A model generated the notes under the pieces. That model was not told the origin of the DNA and did not search any database. It saw only the letters and a program-made list of their open reading frames with translations. A DNA stretch of 64,000 nucleotides from Apostichopus japonicus. Lineage: Eukaryota; Echinodermata; Holothuroidea; Aspidochirotida; Stichopodidae. The stretch's first letter is position 1. Each line of letters starts with the position of its first letter. The position numbers and the translations under genes are program-made. Shown piece by piece: positions 1 to 11,200 of the stretch. The stretch is from positions 15,657,264-15,721,263 of the forward strand of contig NC_092583.1 in NCBI RefSeq assembly GCF_037975245.1. The letters are read 5' to 3'.

Positions 1-718
1 AAAACGCAATGAGTCATTGAGTGATGTGAGGTTCCAATTTGAGACTTAATGAAAGGTTCAAAAATCAATACACAGTTCAATGGTATCATGTGAGGGTCCT
101 GTGTTGAAATTATTGACAAATTGGAGGGGCAGGGAGAGAGGGGGGGAGGAAAAGATTGTCTGCGAGTTTTTTTAAGAGATACATTTCTACGCATTTTATC
201 TTCATTTCAGTCCCCAGCAATATACTTTTGATAATCTCAGCGTGAAATATAACACGAAACAGAAAATGCAATTACTGGATCCAGAGATGCTTATTATACT
301 TGGTTGGTGTGTTTGGAAGAAGATATTGTGATATATTATTAAAGGGAAAGGCTTGTTACCTTTTTTTCATAGCTTTTGTTCAATATTGTTTGCAATATGT
401 TGCCTAAATTCCTTACAAACTGACTACATTTGAATATCTAAGGTACTGGACATAGTAAAGGGGACTTCCTCACATACATTTGCCACAACCTTGTACCACA
501 GGTGCATGGGCAAAGCTAGTGCTTAACGCAATGTTTTCAAGAGCCTTTTAATTCAACCCACAGAAATTTGTGTCAGGGGAAAAGCATAGAAGAGGGGCTT
601 AAAGTAGCTTATGCACACTTAAGTGAGTTTGCATGGCGGCTAATGGAGCCTATATTTTAAAAATACAGATGAACGTTAAAATTCTTGCAATATAGTAACA
701 AATGTGTAGGCTAAATTT

Positions 719-766
719 ACTACCATAACGTTGCATGTACGGAGTATATAACCTCCACAGTGATTG
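719..766. repeat. Left copy of a ~50-bp direct repeat flanking the SINE
   Basis: ACTACCATAACGTTGCATGT, then GAGTATA, then CTCCACAGTGATTG. It recurs at 1101-1154 with one substitution and a small insertion. The copy is far longer than a SINE target-site duplication. Confidence 0.9.
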
Positions 767-797
767 TTGCTTTAGTGTGAAATGTTTAGGCTATATA

Positions 798-1085
798 TAC
801 TAATAATAATAAAAATAATAAAAATTTATAAAGCGCAGACATATCCACCGATAATGGTGCTCAAGGCTCATCACAACATTACCCTAGTCAACGATAACCT
901 GTCAAACTTAACAAACAGCACCCAGCTGACAGTTTTATCTCACAGGTCCCCATTTATACACCTGGGTGAAGAGAGGCAATGGAGATAAAGTGCCCAAGGA
1001 CACAACGTAATGATCTGGCCAGGACTCGAACCTGCAAACCTTAGATCACAGTCCACTGCCTTAACCACTTGACCACAACGCTCTC
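798..1085 (-). mobile_element. tRNA-headed SINE with L2/MIR-like tail
   Basis: Read on the - strand, it begins at about 1085 with a tRNA-like head. The A box TGGTCAAGTGG is at 1065-1075, followed by TTAAGGCAGTGGAC and the B box GGTTCGAGTCC at 1022-1032. The body contains GTGTCCTTGGGCACTTTATC and AAATGGGGACCTG, words resembling tails shared by MIR/L2-type SINE-LINE pairs, and then GCGCTTTATAAAT leading into a TTATTATT tail near 798-830. Head, body and repetitive tail are all present, so it looks full length. The family name is unknown to me. Confidence 0.82.
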
Positions 1086-1100
1086 AAAATCTCTAGATTA

Positions 1101-1154
1101 ACTACCATAACGTTGCATGTACTGAGTATACAATATAATCTCCACAGTGATTGC
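1101..1154. repeat. Right copy of the ~50-bp direct repeat flanking the SINE
   Basis: Matches 719-766 almost completely; the main difference is a few extra bases (ATACAATATAAT versus ATATAAC) before CTCCACAGTGATTG. Confidence 0.9.
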
Positions 1155-2890
1155 ATGGTGATAACTTCATCAAGTTTTCTTAGTAACGTCATTCTTTGAG
1201 TTTTTTTTAGTTTGAATCACTGTTTAATTACTTCCAAATCTACTAGAAATCCCCAAAATGGTCACATAAACCAATTTGGTTAAATTAAATTTTTTTGTGC
1301 TGCCCATTTCTATATAGCTGTGGATTGTTATTTCCCTGATTGAGAGATTTAATTGTCTAATTTGCATAATAAAACTACCAGATGTTAGGAATAATTTGAT
1401 GGTTGAGCTATTGCCAACGTTGAGAAGTTTTTAATCAATCGTTAAATATTGAGACAGCAAGTGCATTTACGTATATGGCTTCTCATCGTTAACAATTTGA
1501 ATGAAATGTAGATTTTCAACTCTTCTAGCATAAAAGTTCATAAAAAGTTTGTAAACCTCATGGACAACTATGTAATATTTACATTCGTTTGAAGATTTTT
1601 TTTTCTTTTCCCTTTGATCTTCATCAACTGATATGTAGTAGGCTATAGGCTTGTTTAATCAAGAGGCCAGGAAATTAAAGATGACATCAGTTTCTTCCTG
1701 CAGCAAACATCCCCCTCTCCCTAAGATAAATTTACAAGACAGATGAGATTGTAGCGTAGATATTAAAATCTCTTTTTATATTTTGCGGCTGAAGTTAAGG
1801 CATTCATGTATGTGCTTTGAATTTTTAATTGGATCAAACTCATGTTTTTTACTCTTTTAATTCTGACTCTTTCTGCTGTCCACGTCTTCTTGGGCGTTTA
1901 TTGTGCGTTGCTACGTAGACCTTCTTACAATATATAATAACCCACCGTTGGCAACGGTAACAGGTGTTATTTTTTATGATCATTTTTAATCTGAATCATC
2001 CTATTGTCTTTTATTGTCTATCTCTCTGAATCCTCTCTTGTTGTTTGTTTCGGCTATCGCCGACACGGTATTGGATCGCACTCCTGCGAATCAATGACAG
2101 TCACGTTTTCCCAGGATTTTCTGATTTTAAGTTTCCCACCTTCTCTGTGTGTTAGTCCCTGCCAGTGCATTTGTTCACCTGTGCTCATAACCACGCAGGG
2201 TACAGGCTATTATTACCGTCGTGTCTCCCGGCCATTTTTGACACAATTCTTTTTTTTGCTTTTGTTGTTGTTGAGTGTCATGTGCAAGGAAACAATTTTT
2301 TGCTGTTTGTCAAGTGGTGGGGGGTGGGAGAGAACCGGAGCACTTAGCCATATCACGGGGTTTCACATTTCCGCGTTCGCCGGGTGCCGCTCTGAGCAAC
2401 AACAAAAAATAAGATTCTAGATGTATAAATTAGTCTCCGGAGAACTTTAGCCTTGAGCATTCCTGATCACGAAAGCTTAAGGGCGGAGGTTTTTTATGAG
2501 CGGATTGACTGATGATTGTTCGGAAGATGACTTCTCTAGTATCCATCAACTCCCAGTAGACTAATCAGGCGGCTGAAATTAGTTTGCCATACCAGTGTCT
2601 CTTAATCATTAAATAAATGAATTTTACAGACGCAAGTTCAGCAGAGGTGGAATTCCTCCTGTCTTGAGAGATTTCTGCGAAACGGTGGAAAATAAACAGC
2701 TGTTTACTTCTACTTTTCTGGTTGGTGGTGTGCAAGGCAAGGAAAGACCAACCTTTATACAATCATTTGTTGGTTTTGGTTTATTGAAAGCTGAGGTTAT
2801 TTCTGAGTTGAACAGCCGCCACATTTCTGCTTCTTGTTTGTCAACATTGGGGAAAGTTCTTAAATCTTATAATTTTTTGGAGGAACAAAG
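1155..2890. other. Non-coding stretch, partly CpG-richer from about 2000
   Basis: AT-rich to about 2000, then a block to about 2550 with more CpGs (TCGCCGACACGG, CCGCGTTCGCCGGGTGCCG). A 138-codon frame at 2004-2420 lacks an ATG at its start and shows no recognisable domain, so I do not call a gene. Confidence 0.5.
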
Positions 2891-2929
2891 ATGGTTAAAT
2901 TATCGTACCAGCAGATTCCAATCAAAGTG
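2891..2929 (+). CDS. Candidate 13-codon alternative first exon
   Basis: An ATG in good Kozak context (AAG before, G after) opens MVKLSYQQIPIKV and runs directly into a strong donor, GTG|GTAAGAG, in phase 0. An in-frame TAA lies about 20 bases upstream of the ATG, so the start is internal to this segment. The preceding 0.9 kb is relatively CpG-rich, as a promoter might be. Phase 0 is what the DPP exon 2 acceptor at 48639 needs. The link is inference: a 39-nt open segment with a donor can occur by chance, and it might belong to another gene. Confidence 0.22.
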
Positions 2930-3924
2930 GTAAGAGTCATCTTGATTTTTCTATTGATTGTAAAACATTGTTTTATGGTACAAGTATTTTCATGTTACAT
3001 GGGAAGCTTGATTGCTATAATTTATTACAGATCATAATTTATGATCGTTTTGGGCTCTAGCATCGGTTACTTATTAGTGCTAAGAGCTTTAGTTTTTGGA
3101 AAGGAATGGATTTGTAAGAATATGGATAAACCAGTACTTTTAGGTTTGAAAAAACAAACAGAATGGAACTGTTTTGAATAACAATATTTCAAGATCAAAA
3201 ATACTGCAAAAAAGTAACTTTTCGTGCAAAAGTTATGGACTAGAATCCTTTCCAAAGTAGCATACTGTTTGTATCTTCAGACGTACATGATGTGTTTGTT
3301 CCATATGGGTGCATGAAACCACGTTGATCGTAAAGAAATCAACAAAGGTGAAAAAGTGGCAATATCATTTCAGTGTATTATGTAAAAATATTTGAATGTA
3401 AAGCATGGGCAATGAAATTCCACGCTCTAAGCCTGCAGAATTTCTGCACTGACTGGTCAAACTGTATTTCCTTTGCACAAGAACTTTATTCTATACAACT
3501 CCAATTACAATCTATTGTTTCCTTTTCCTCTTTACTTCTTGTCTGGGATAATTACTAAAAGATAATTAACTTCATCAGTGGTATTATTTTTTAAATTGTA
3601 AAGACAGAATATGATGGATATATTCAGGCACTGTGTGAAAGTAATAATTTATATGTCATTATAGCAATTTTAGCTAAGTGTTATGAAGTCATGTTTTGAC
3701 AATATTTATATATGCACTCTGTTCAAAGTATCTCTTTCAAGATCCGGCTTCACAAATTAGGATTCACAAATGATTTTGAGTTCGTTAGCATCATGATTGA
3801 TCCCTGGAGTAAGGCAAAATACTGCATGTCACCAAAACAGGACTAATATTGTTCGATACAGGAGGTATGGTGACCTTCGTTACCAGTTTCCCAACCTCTG
3901 GACAGACAATCACTGTCCATTGTC

Positions 3925-4046
3925 TATATAATTGGTCTAAGGTTGTCTGCATATAAAGCGAGAGGCCCTGGCTCGAATCCCGGTGGAGGCTGGGAGTTTT
4001 TTCACTGTACTGGAATCTGGATTTTCCAACCATTATCATTTGTAAA
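3925..4046 (+). mobile_element. tRNA-headed SINE, copy A
   Basis: Contains TTGGTCTAAGG (A-box-like), GTCTGCATATAAAGCG, the B box GGCTCGAATCC, then GGTGGAGGCTGG, TTTTTTCACTGT and TGGATTTTCCAACCATTA. The same ordered series occurs in reverse complement at 21752-21872, which shows this is a dispersed element and not a tRNA gene. The B box of this copy has one change (GGCTCGAA) from the consensus. Confidence 0.78.
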
Positions 4047-4330
4047 GTAAAAGTTTCATTCAAATCTTGATACATTGCATCTGAGTGAACATCTGAAACT
4101 GTTAATAGGGTCTCGCTTAAACCCTCGTATAAACTATATGGACAATGTTTCAGCCGAGATGGCATGAATTACTTCTGTACAACATATGCTTGGGTCAAAT
4201 TAAATCTCAGAAAGTTCATGGTTGTAACTCATGTCTTGTCAAATGATGCATTAAGAGACAAATAAATTGTTTATGTAGGTGAGACATAGGGTAAAGTAAA
4301 TTAAACTTCACAACTGTTTGTGACTGAAGA

Positions 4331-4680
4331 TGGCTTGGGATGTTACTTAGGATATTCCTTGGGATATATCAGCAGTAGACTTGGGATACTCCTTGGGATA
4401 TATCTCCAGGTGGCTTGATATCCTGGGAAATGTCTACAAGTAGTGTGGGATATTCGTTGGGGATATGTCTACAAGTAGTGTGGGATATTCCTTGGGAAAT
4501 GTCTACAAGTAGTGTGGGATATTCCTTGGGAAATGTTTACAAGTAGTGTGGGATATTCCTTAGGATATGTCTAAAAGTAGTGTGGGATATTCCTTAGGAT
4601 ATGTCTAAAAGTAGTGTGGGATATTCCTTGGGATATGTGCATATGGCTTGGGATATTCTTTAGAATGTGTCTGCAGAAGG
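4331..4680. repeat. 34-bp minisatellite
   Basis: About ten units of a 34-bp motif with the core GTGTGGGATATTCCTTGGGA, followed by AATGTCTACAAGTA. The central units (4438-4640) are nearly identical; those at the edges are degenerate. Confidence 0.95.
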
Positions 4681-5769
4681 CTTTGAATGTTGAAACTGAT
4701 GTGGAAACAATAATAATTTTGTCATTGTCTGACTTTGAGTCTCCAACTATGCCCAAACACAACTCTTCCATGTACATAGAATAAAATATCTAAAGAATCT
4801 CCCCCCCTCTCCCCCTCCTCACCCCCTTTGCAAAACAAGCTAGTAAATAACAAATTGTAATGGCACATATAAGACCTCATCTTGTTCCATTCCAACTACA
4901 AACTTGCTAATTTCAGAATAACCTTGGGACCAAAAAAATACAACTTCGCAATGAGAATTTGCATAGAAAATGAGAAATGAAACAGATCATTAAACGCAAT
5001 GAATCATGCCGTCTGGAAATTTTCATCCCACCGATAGGATCGACAGGGAAGTTAAACACGTAATAGATGCTGTCGTGCAGTATATGAGACCTATGGCAAA
5101 TAAATTATTTCAAGTAATTGTGGAATTGTGTAATCAAGCATATATGCTATACATCTCCACATTTTTAAAGTGCCACAAGCCTTCAAACTGTTTGGCTCAT
5201 ACAATATGAATACTCTTTTAAGAAACTAGGAATATCTCAATTTTTAAAGGTTAATTACTAAAATTTTCCATAAATTTGTTTTTTGATACTAAAATCAAAT
5301 GACAATGAAATTCATTAAAAACTAAATTGGCATAAGCTTTCTTTTAAAATAAAAAAATTAATTAATTGGACAGTTTTGATACTCTTCTTGTATAGGACTC
5401 AGTTGATTAATATAAATCTATAAAAAGCAATATTAAACAAAATACAACCACAACATAGGCTAACATAATGTTTACTATCAAATCAAGTCATTATTTTCTC
5501 ATTTAATTGACTTTCAGTTTGTGACATAAACCTGTAATGTAATTTGATTATTTATAGATGGTGTCAAAAGTAAGGCTTGTTCTCATTAAGCAAGTCATAT
5601 GTATCATAAGAGGCAGTCCTCCATGTAGATGCAATGAGAGTGTCTGTACTGACTTGACAAATCTTTTGTTCTCGGTCTGTTGTATCTGGATTTTGTTCCT
5701 CTTATTTGGTATTAAACAATTTTAGGTAGTTTTCTTTTGAAAATGAAAGAAACAGAATGAAAGAGAAAG
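4681..5769. other. Gene-less AT-rich stretch
   Basis: Holds a C-rich tract at 4799-4828 and otherwise AT-rich sequence. No exon, RNA gene or full element recognised. Confidence 0.5.
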
Positions 5770-6062
5770 CTAGAGGCGGTGATATTTGAAGCAAGGAGGT
5801 GTTCGATACCCGGACGGGTCATATTAAGGTGTGTTTGTCATCCAAGAACAATCTACGATTTTCCCATCTGAAATGACTTTCTAAAATGAAAGATTCGAAT
5901 TTGAGGTAAAATGTTGAATTGGAAGTTGAATTGGAAGCAAAATGTTGAATTGGAAGTGTAAGTTGGAATCCATAAGCCCTTGCCAGTTTCTCCCACATTT
6001 GTGGTTGCTTCAGCGTTGTAAAACTAACTGCTGATTATTATTATTATTATTTTTATTATTAA
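5770..6062 (+). mobile_element. Possible degenerate SINE with (ATT)n tail
   Basis: A B-box-like GTTCGATACC is at 5801-5810. The segment ends with TTCAGCGTTGTAAAACTAAC and an ATTATTATT tail at 6034-6060, the tail style also seen in the SINE at 798-1085. No convincing A box was found, so this is tentative. Confidence 0.35.
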
Positions 6063-7082
6063 ATAACTTCACTGTTACCTTGACTACTGTATTACTTTGT
6101 CCATTACTTTATTCATCTTGATATGATGACCTCATTCATGAGACTAGGTTTAAACATCTCCATGTAAAGTATAGTACTATTATTAACTATATTCTTTCAC
6201 CATTTGAGTGAAGGGCGAAGAAGTTTTTGATGGACAATATAGTTGTTATTCCAATTGTCAGCATCCTTGAATTGTTAGGCTATAAAGTTGATCAAAATCT
6301 GGAAGAAATTTCGGCCGTTTAAAGGGTTTGCAATAAGCAAAATGAAAATGAACTACCTTGAATTAACGGGACACAAAAGTTTGCTCGGATTGATTTATCT
6401 GTTGGGTAATTAGCTAATTCATAAGCAACTAACACTTCATTGATTGTAACCACAATTACATCTGCTTAAATTTATATATGTCAATATCACATGACATAGT
6501 CAGAACAATGCAAGGTTACCTACAATTTACTAATACAAAAGAGCAGCTTTTAGCAAACAACGAGGTGTGAAGGTCACTATTTCCGGAATTTGTTAATTTT
6601 TAATGGCACTATCAATTAATAGCTGACAGAAAATGAAATATGGAAAATTTTGTTTGAAACATCTGACCTCACCTACATACTTACTGATGCGTGAAAAGTA
6701 TACAATTGGCATATACCAGTGACCAAGGATATTGCATATGTGGGAGGCAATTAAGGAAAAACCTTTAATCTTGATGTGAAACTAATTTGTTGAATAGAAT
6801 CATCTAGCCAATAGAGGGCGCTGTTTCAGCTCCATAGTCAAACAAGGTATCAAGTCTGATTAATGATTTGTAATTCAAGGTATTATTTGATATGTCTAAA
6901 ACTGGCAGAGAACTTTAATTTGTGATATCATCAGGAAAAATTCTATAAGGAAAGTGTCAGGAAAATACAATTTAATGGAAATGTTCATATATTTTTTATG
7001 ATAAAAAAATATCAAAATTTTTCATGTTAAAAGGGAAAGTTTACAAATTATTCAATTTGCTGCTGATGATAGTTCTGGATAC
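6063..7082. other. Gene-less AT-rich stretch
   Basis: Nothing recognisable beyond simple AT-rich sequence. Confidence 0.5.
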
Positions 7083-7205
7083 AAGAAAAACTACAAAGCT
7101 TTAAGGGACTTTGTCCCCTCCCCCTGACTATCACCAGAGGCCCCTTTGGCGGGTTCCTGGACCCCTATTAAGCCAAATGGCTTCACTACACTGTAGTTTT
7201 CTTTT
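7083..7205. repeat. 123-bp inverted-repeat element (hairpin or small MITE-like)
   Basis: Left arm AAGAAAAACTACA (7083-7095) and right arm TGTAGTTTTCTTTT (7192-7205) are near-perfect inverted repeats. They enclose a comparatively GC-rich core with CCCCTCCCCC and GGGTTCCTGGACCCC. No target-site duplication was identified. Confidence 0.5.
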
Positions 7206-8129
7206 AAGTCTCTAGTCAAATGTTGCTCTCCAAATGTCTGACGAAGCCAACGGACCTACATCAACAAATTTACCAACATCATCTAAGACAGTTGCTTTAA
7301 GATCAGTTTCACAAAATCCACGGGACAAAGAAGAAAAACAAAGAAAGAAAGAATTTCATTCCTGACATTGCTGAAATAAATGTATACCTTCCTAGCGACA
7401 GCAATCTTGATTCGTTCGCTCGTACGATCGTATTCCACGCATCGGTTACCATGTTGATGCTTTCATGACATTTTGTCACCTCCATGTAGCAAGCCTCTCT
7501 CTCCTGTCTTTCTTCTTTTCCTCTCATTCTGTTTTGTTGTTGTCTACATCTTTTATGATGTTCCATAATGCTTTAGCAAACATCTCTCTCATCCTCTGCA
7601 GCTGAAGCGAGACGTAAAATAAACTAATCGGTAGAGGGCAGGGTTAAGAGTGGAGTCGAGTTCCACAGTTCGTTGGTCTGCCTTCGTGCTCTTTCCCAGT
7701 AGGAGATAGTGCTACTAATTGCATAATCAATCAATGTATGTTAAGGTTTGATCGGGACAATATCCAGTCATCTGGAAGTTATGGTTGGTTGTTTGTAGTT
7801 CTGTCCCGTTATGAGATATCTGTCTTGTGATAGAAAGAAAAACAAACTTTAAAGGAATATACATTTATAGCCATCCAAATTTCCATCTTTAAAATTTAAT
7901 TGTTTGAAAAGTGAGACAAAAATCGATCAAATTGAAATTTCGCAAGTACTTTTTGTAGTTTGCTCAATTGATTCTGGGATTGCTTGAAAGGTTCCCTTTA
8001 TTAAAAGAGACCATAATTGGTTAAATATAACAAAATGAAACTTTTTAAATCTGTTTATGAATGCATTCCAATATGGACATGCAGAAACCTATGGCTATCA
8101 TAATATGTGACTTTCAATCATGTCTTGCA
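7206..8129. other. Gene-less stretch
   Basis: A minus-strand frame at 7309-7566 is free of stops for 85 codons but matches nothing I recognise and has no clear splice context. Otherwise AT-rich. Confidence 0.45.
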
Positions 8130-8200
8130 CAGGCCCGTAGCCAGAGTAACTAATTTTTTTTTTGGGGGGGGGGAAGGGGCACATCAGCGCAGGTGAATTG
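8130..8200 (+). mobile_element. Fragment of a CAGG-terminus (hAT-like) element
   Basis: CAGGCCCGTAGCCAG at 8130 matches the terminal motif of the elements at 28445 and 41839 (CAGG followed by CGTAGC). It is followed by a T-run and a G-run (8154-8172). I found no matching opposite end, so the extent is uncertain. Confidence 0.5.
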
Positions 8201-11200
8201 TTTTCTTGGGGAGGGGTCTAAGGTCTAGATGCCAAATGATGCAATTTTTTCTACCTTTTTTCCCCATACATTTGTATTCCAGTTTTCAGGTTTCTTATAA
8301 TAAAAAAAATAGTCATTTTGCACAACAGCAAAATTAATATCCTTGTATACAACCTTATCTTATTTCATATTGATCTAGAAATTTTAAAGTTCCCCCTGAC
8401 TGATTTATTTAGGAGGCAAAACTATTATGGAATTGCCAGGCGACTCAAGGAATTTCTTAAAGGAGGAAATATAGTGCATGAGTCTTTGAGTAAACTTAAA
8501 ATTAAGACGTCAAACGGTGAATGTTTGTGAGGCACAATAAAAAATAAATAAGGTTGTGCTATATAATATATAGTGTTGATTTTTGTGTGCACATGAGGTG
8601 GAAAGGGGGGTGTAAACCATGGCAGTGCATGGTTTAACTTCTTCGCTGCAAAAAAATTGTTAAAAACCTCTGGAATTAACATTATTTGACAGACTGACTT
8701 TACGCAAGCCACTGATCTCTTGCCGTTTGGAAAGGTCTTCTTAAAATCACTAATTTTTCAATGAATTATGGATCAGGTTTTTTGTTCAATGGAATTAAGC
8801 AATTTTTTGTAAAAAATGCATGTATGCACAGGTAGATCCTAAGAGATCTAAGGTAAGCCTCCTCCCACAGTATTCATTTCACATTAACTAGGTGGTAGCT
8901 CTAGAAACTTTAATAAATCAATTAAGTATTCATAGATTCCTAGAAGCCAAAGGTCTTTGCTTTAAAGCAGCCTTTGGAATTTACTTTGCTCCTCGCTTAC
9001 CTGTCTCCCCACAACCTTAGCACTCTGGTTTTACCATGCCTAGAATGAACTGGTAACCTTTTAACAGTGTGCACCCTCTATGACCGGCACCTCCGGTCAA
9101 TGCCCTTCCTTTTCATTCTACCGCCCAAAGTGCCAACATTTTGCTTCTTTTTTTTTTACTTGATTTGCCGATTACCAAACCTATGGGGATTTGCTCAAGA
9201 TGATATAAGCAATTGATCAAATTGAGTTCTACTCTCCCATGTTGCTTGTACTGAATGAATGTTAATAAGTAATAACTTAATTACTGCATCCAATTATGGA
9301 GAGAGAAAAAAAACAAAAGGAAATATATTGTTGCTATGGCTCTTTGTTATATTTCAGTGTTTAAATCAAATACAAAGAACAGAATAAAAAAATAGTAATA
9401 AAAAAATAATAATAATAATAGTAATAGTAAAAACTAAAAATTGGGCCATTTTTTTTGGTTACTTTGAATTAAAACTATAGTTGCAATTAGCCAAGCTAAG
9501 CAGTGACATTGTCATGGGATTTTATTATTATTATAATATCATAGCAAAACCAACTGGTTTCGATGAATCATACAGTAACAAAGGTGTGTTTGGTTGATTC
9601 CAACTGCTGGCAATTTGGCGAAGCCAGGTGGCATATTACTCCAAAGAAGATTTCCAATCGTCCAAAATAGACAGACAAGTTTGTTGGTTTCTTAATTAAT
9701 TTTTGGCACTAGTTTAACGTTAATTGGTAAGTAATTAATGCTTCTGCAGGATTCCTTAACGTTTCGTTGCCTCAGATCATTTTCTTCAAATGTAAATAGC
9801 AGATCAACGTAAAATTTTTCAATTTTTTGCGGTTACTTTCTTTCATATTTGAAACAATTCTCGATTATAGTCGTGATTCATAGCTTCAATTTCAAACTGT
9901 GTCAAAACTTTACCCAAAGTCGATGCAAGACCGCCGCTTTAATATCTGGCTTTGGGGTGCGTGAGATGTTTTATGCATTAATAGCTGACATCGTTTGCCA
10001 GTGCTATGCATAGGATATGCAAGAAGTGAGTCTTGCCTTAACACCTCAACAGAGGCGGATAACACTCGCAAAGGACAAAAGATGACATCTGAATTAATAG
10101 ACTGAATTCATTTCTTTGTGACATATCGTCTGAAGACATGTCCTACTCTGGGATATGTTTTATTCGTATTTCGGTTTCACATGTCGATGCTGTTGTTTCT
10201 TTTTATCAAAGTCAATTCGAAGAGTGTAGTTTATGTTGTCCTATGGTCCTACAGGGGCTTCAGTTTGATTGTTCTTAGTAACACCTGTACGACGACGTAA
10301 AGTTTTTCTTACATTTGAAATCTAACGTGTTGCTTTATCGATTGGGAAAGAAATTACAAACAATATCTTGATATGCAGTTGTATCCGAGAAAATTTATTC
10401 ATGAGCGTTCCAACCTTTTAGTTAGAAGCAGTGTCTTTTCTGCACTTAACCAACCTACTACCTTGGAGAAAATCTTTTATATTGCATTGTAAAAAAAAAT
10501 TATTGATTTTGACAACTTTTCTTTTGGATGGAAGCTTGATGGTGGTTACCATTCTCTGGGAGCAGATTTTTTTTAATCGTAAATAATATTTGTTTAATTT
10601 CTGGGTTTTGTGGAAGACGGAGGCGCTTTTTTCAAAACATTGAGGAGAGGTATTCTTTTTTTCTTTCACCGAAAGTGAAAATGGTATATTTGTCTGTTTT
10701 TAATACAAAATAAATAGAGAATTGTAATAACTGGTAACAGTCTTGCACTGCACCCCTCCCCCACCCCCACCCTCAATTACCCCTTCCAAGGTCACTGTTC
10801 TCCTCCTTAACATTCCACAGACACCGGTTAGGCTTTTTATCTATGCAAACAGTAAAAACACAAAATTTTGAAAACATCCGAATTGGATAAACATTTTTTA
10901 TTTTGCAATAACCAAGTCTTTCTTAATCGTGGCCTTCAGATATTGCAAATCTTGGACTTGATCAAAGATTTGAAAATCCATCTCATAGTCTCTTTAAAGT
11001 TGACGGAAGTCATTTTATTTCTGAAGACTGGTACAATCTCCCGTGAATTGTTGGATCTAATGTGGTTGAATCGCTTCAATCAAGGACAGGCGATTGTATC
11101 TCTCACATCAGCCATCATTTTATCATTTATATCAATTCTACAGATGGATGATTGGTTTTGTTTTCCGTCCTTTTGCCAAATACTTCTCGATGAAAAAGAA

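Noticed and set aside
1016-1085. True tRNA gene on the minus strand
   Set aside because: A and B boxes are present but the arms do not pair well, and the sequence continues into a SINE body and repetitive tail.
2004-2420. 138-codon frame as a gene
   Set aside because: It starts at TTG, has no recognisable domain and no splice support; the sequence looks more like a promoter-type CpG-richer block.
3791-4165. 124-codon minus-strand frame
   Set aside because: It is antisense to the SINE at 3925-4046 and has no domain of its own.
4331-4680. CRISPR-like array
   Set aside because: Units are contiguous without unique spacers, and the genome is eukaryotic.
4571-4777. Minus-strand open frame with HILRNIPH repeats
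   Set aside because: The repeats are the 34-bp minisatellite read through; not a gene.
7309-7566. Minus-strand 85-codon frame as an exon
   Set aside because: No homology recognised and no convincing acceptor/donor pair in frame.
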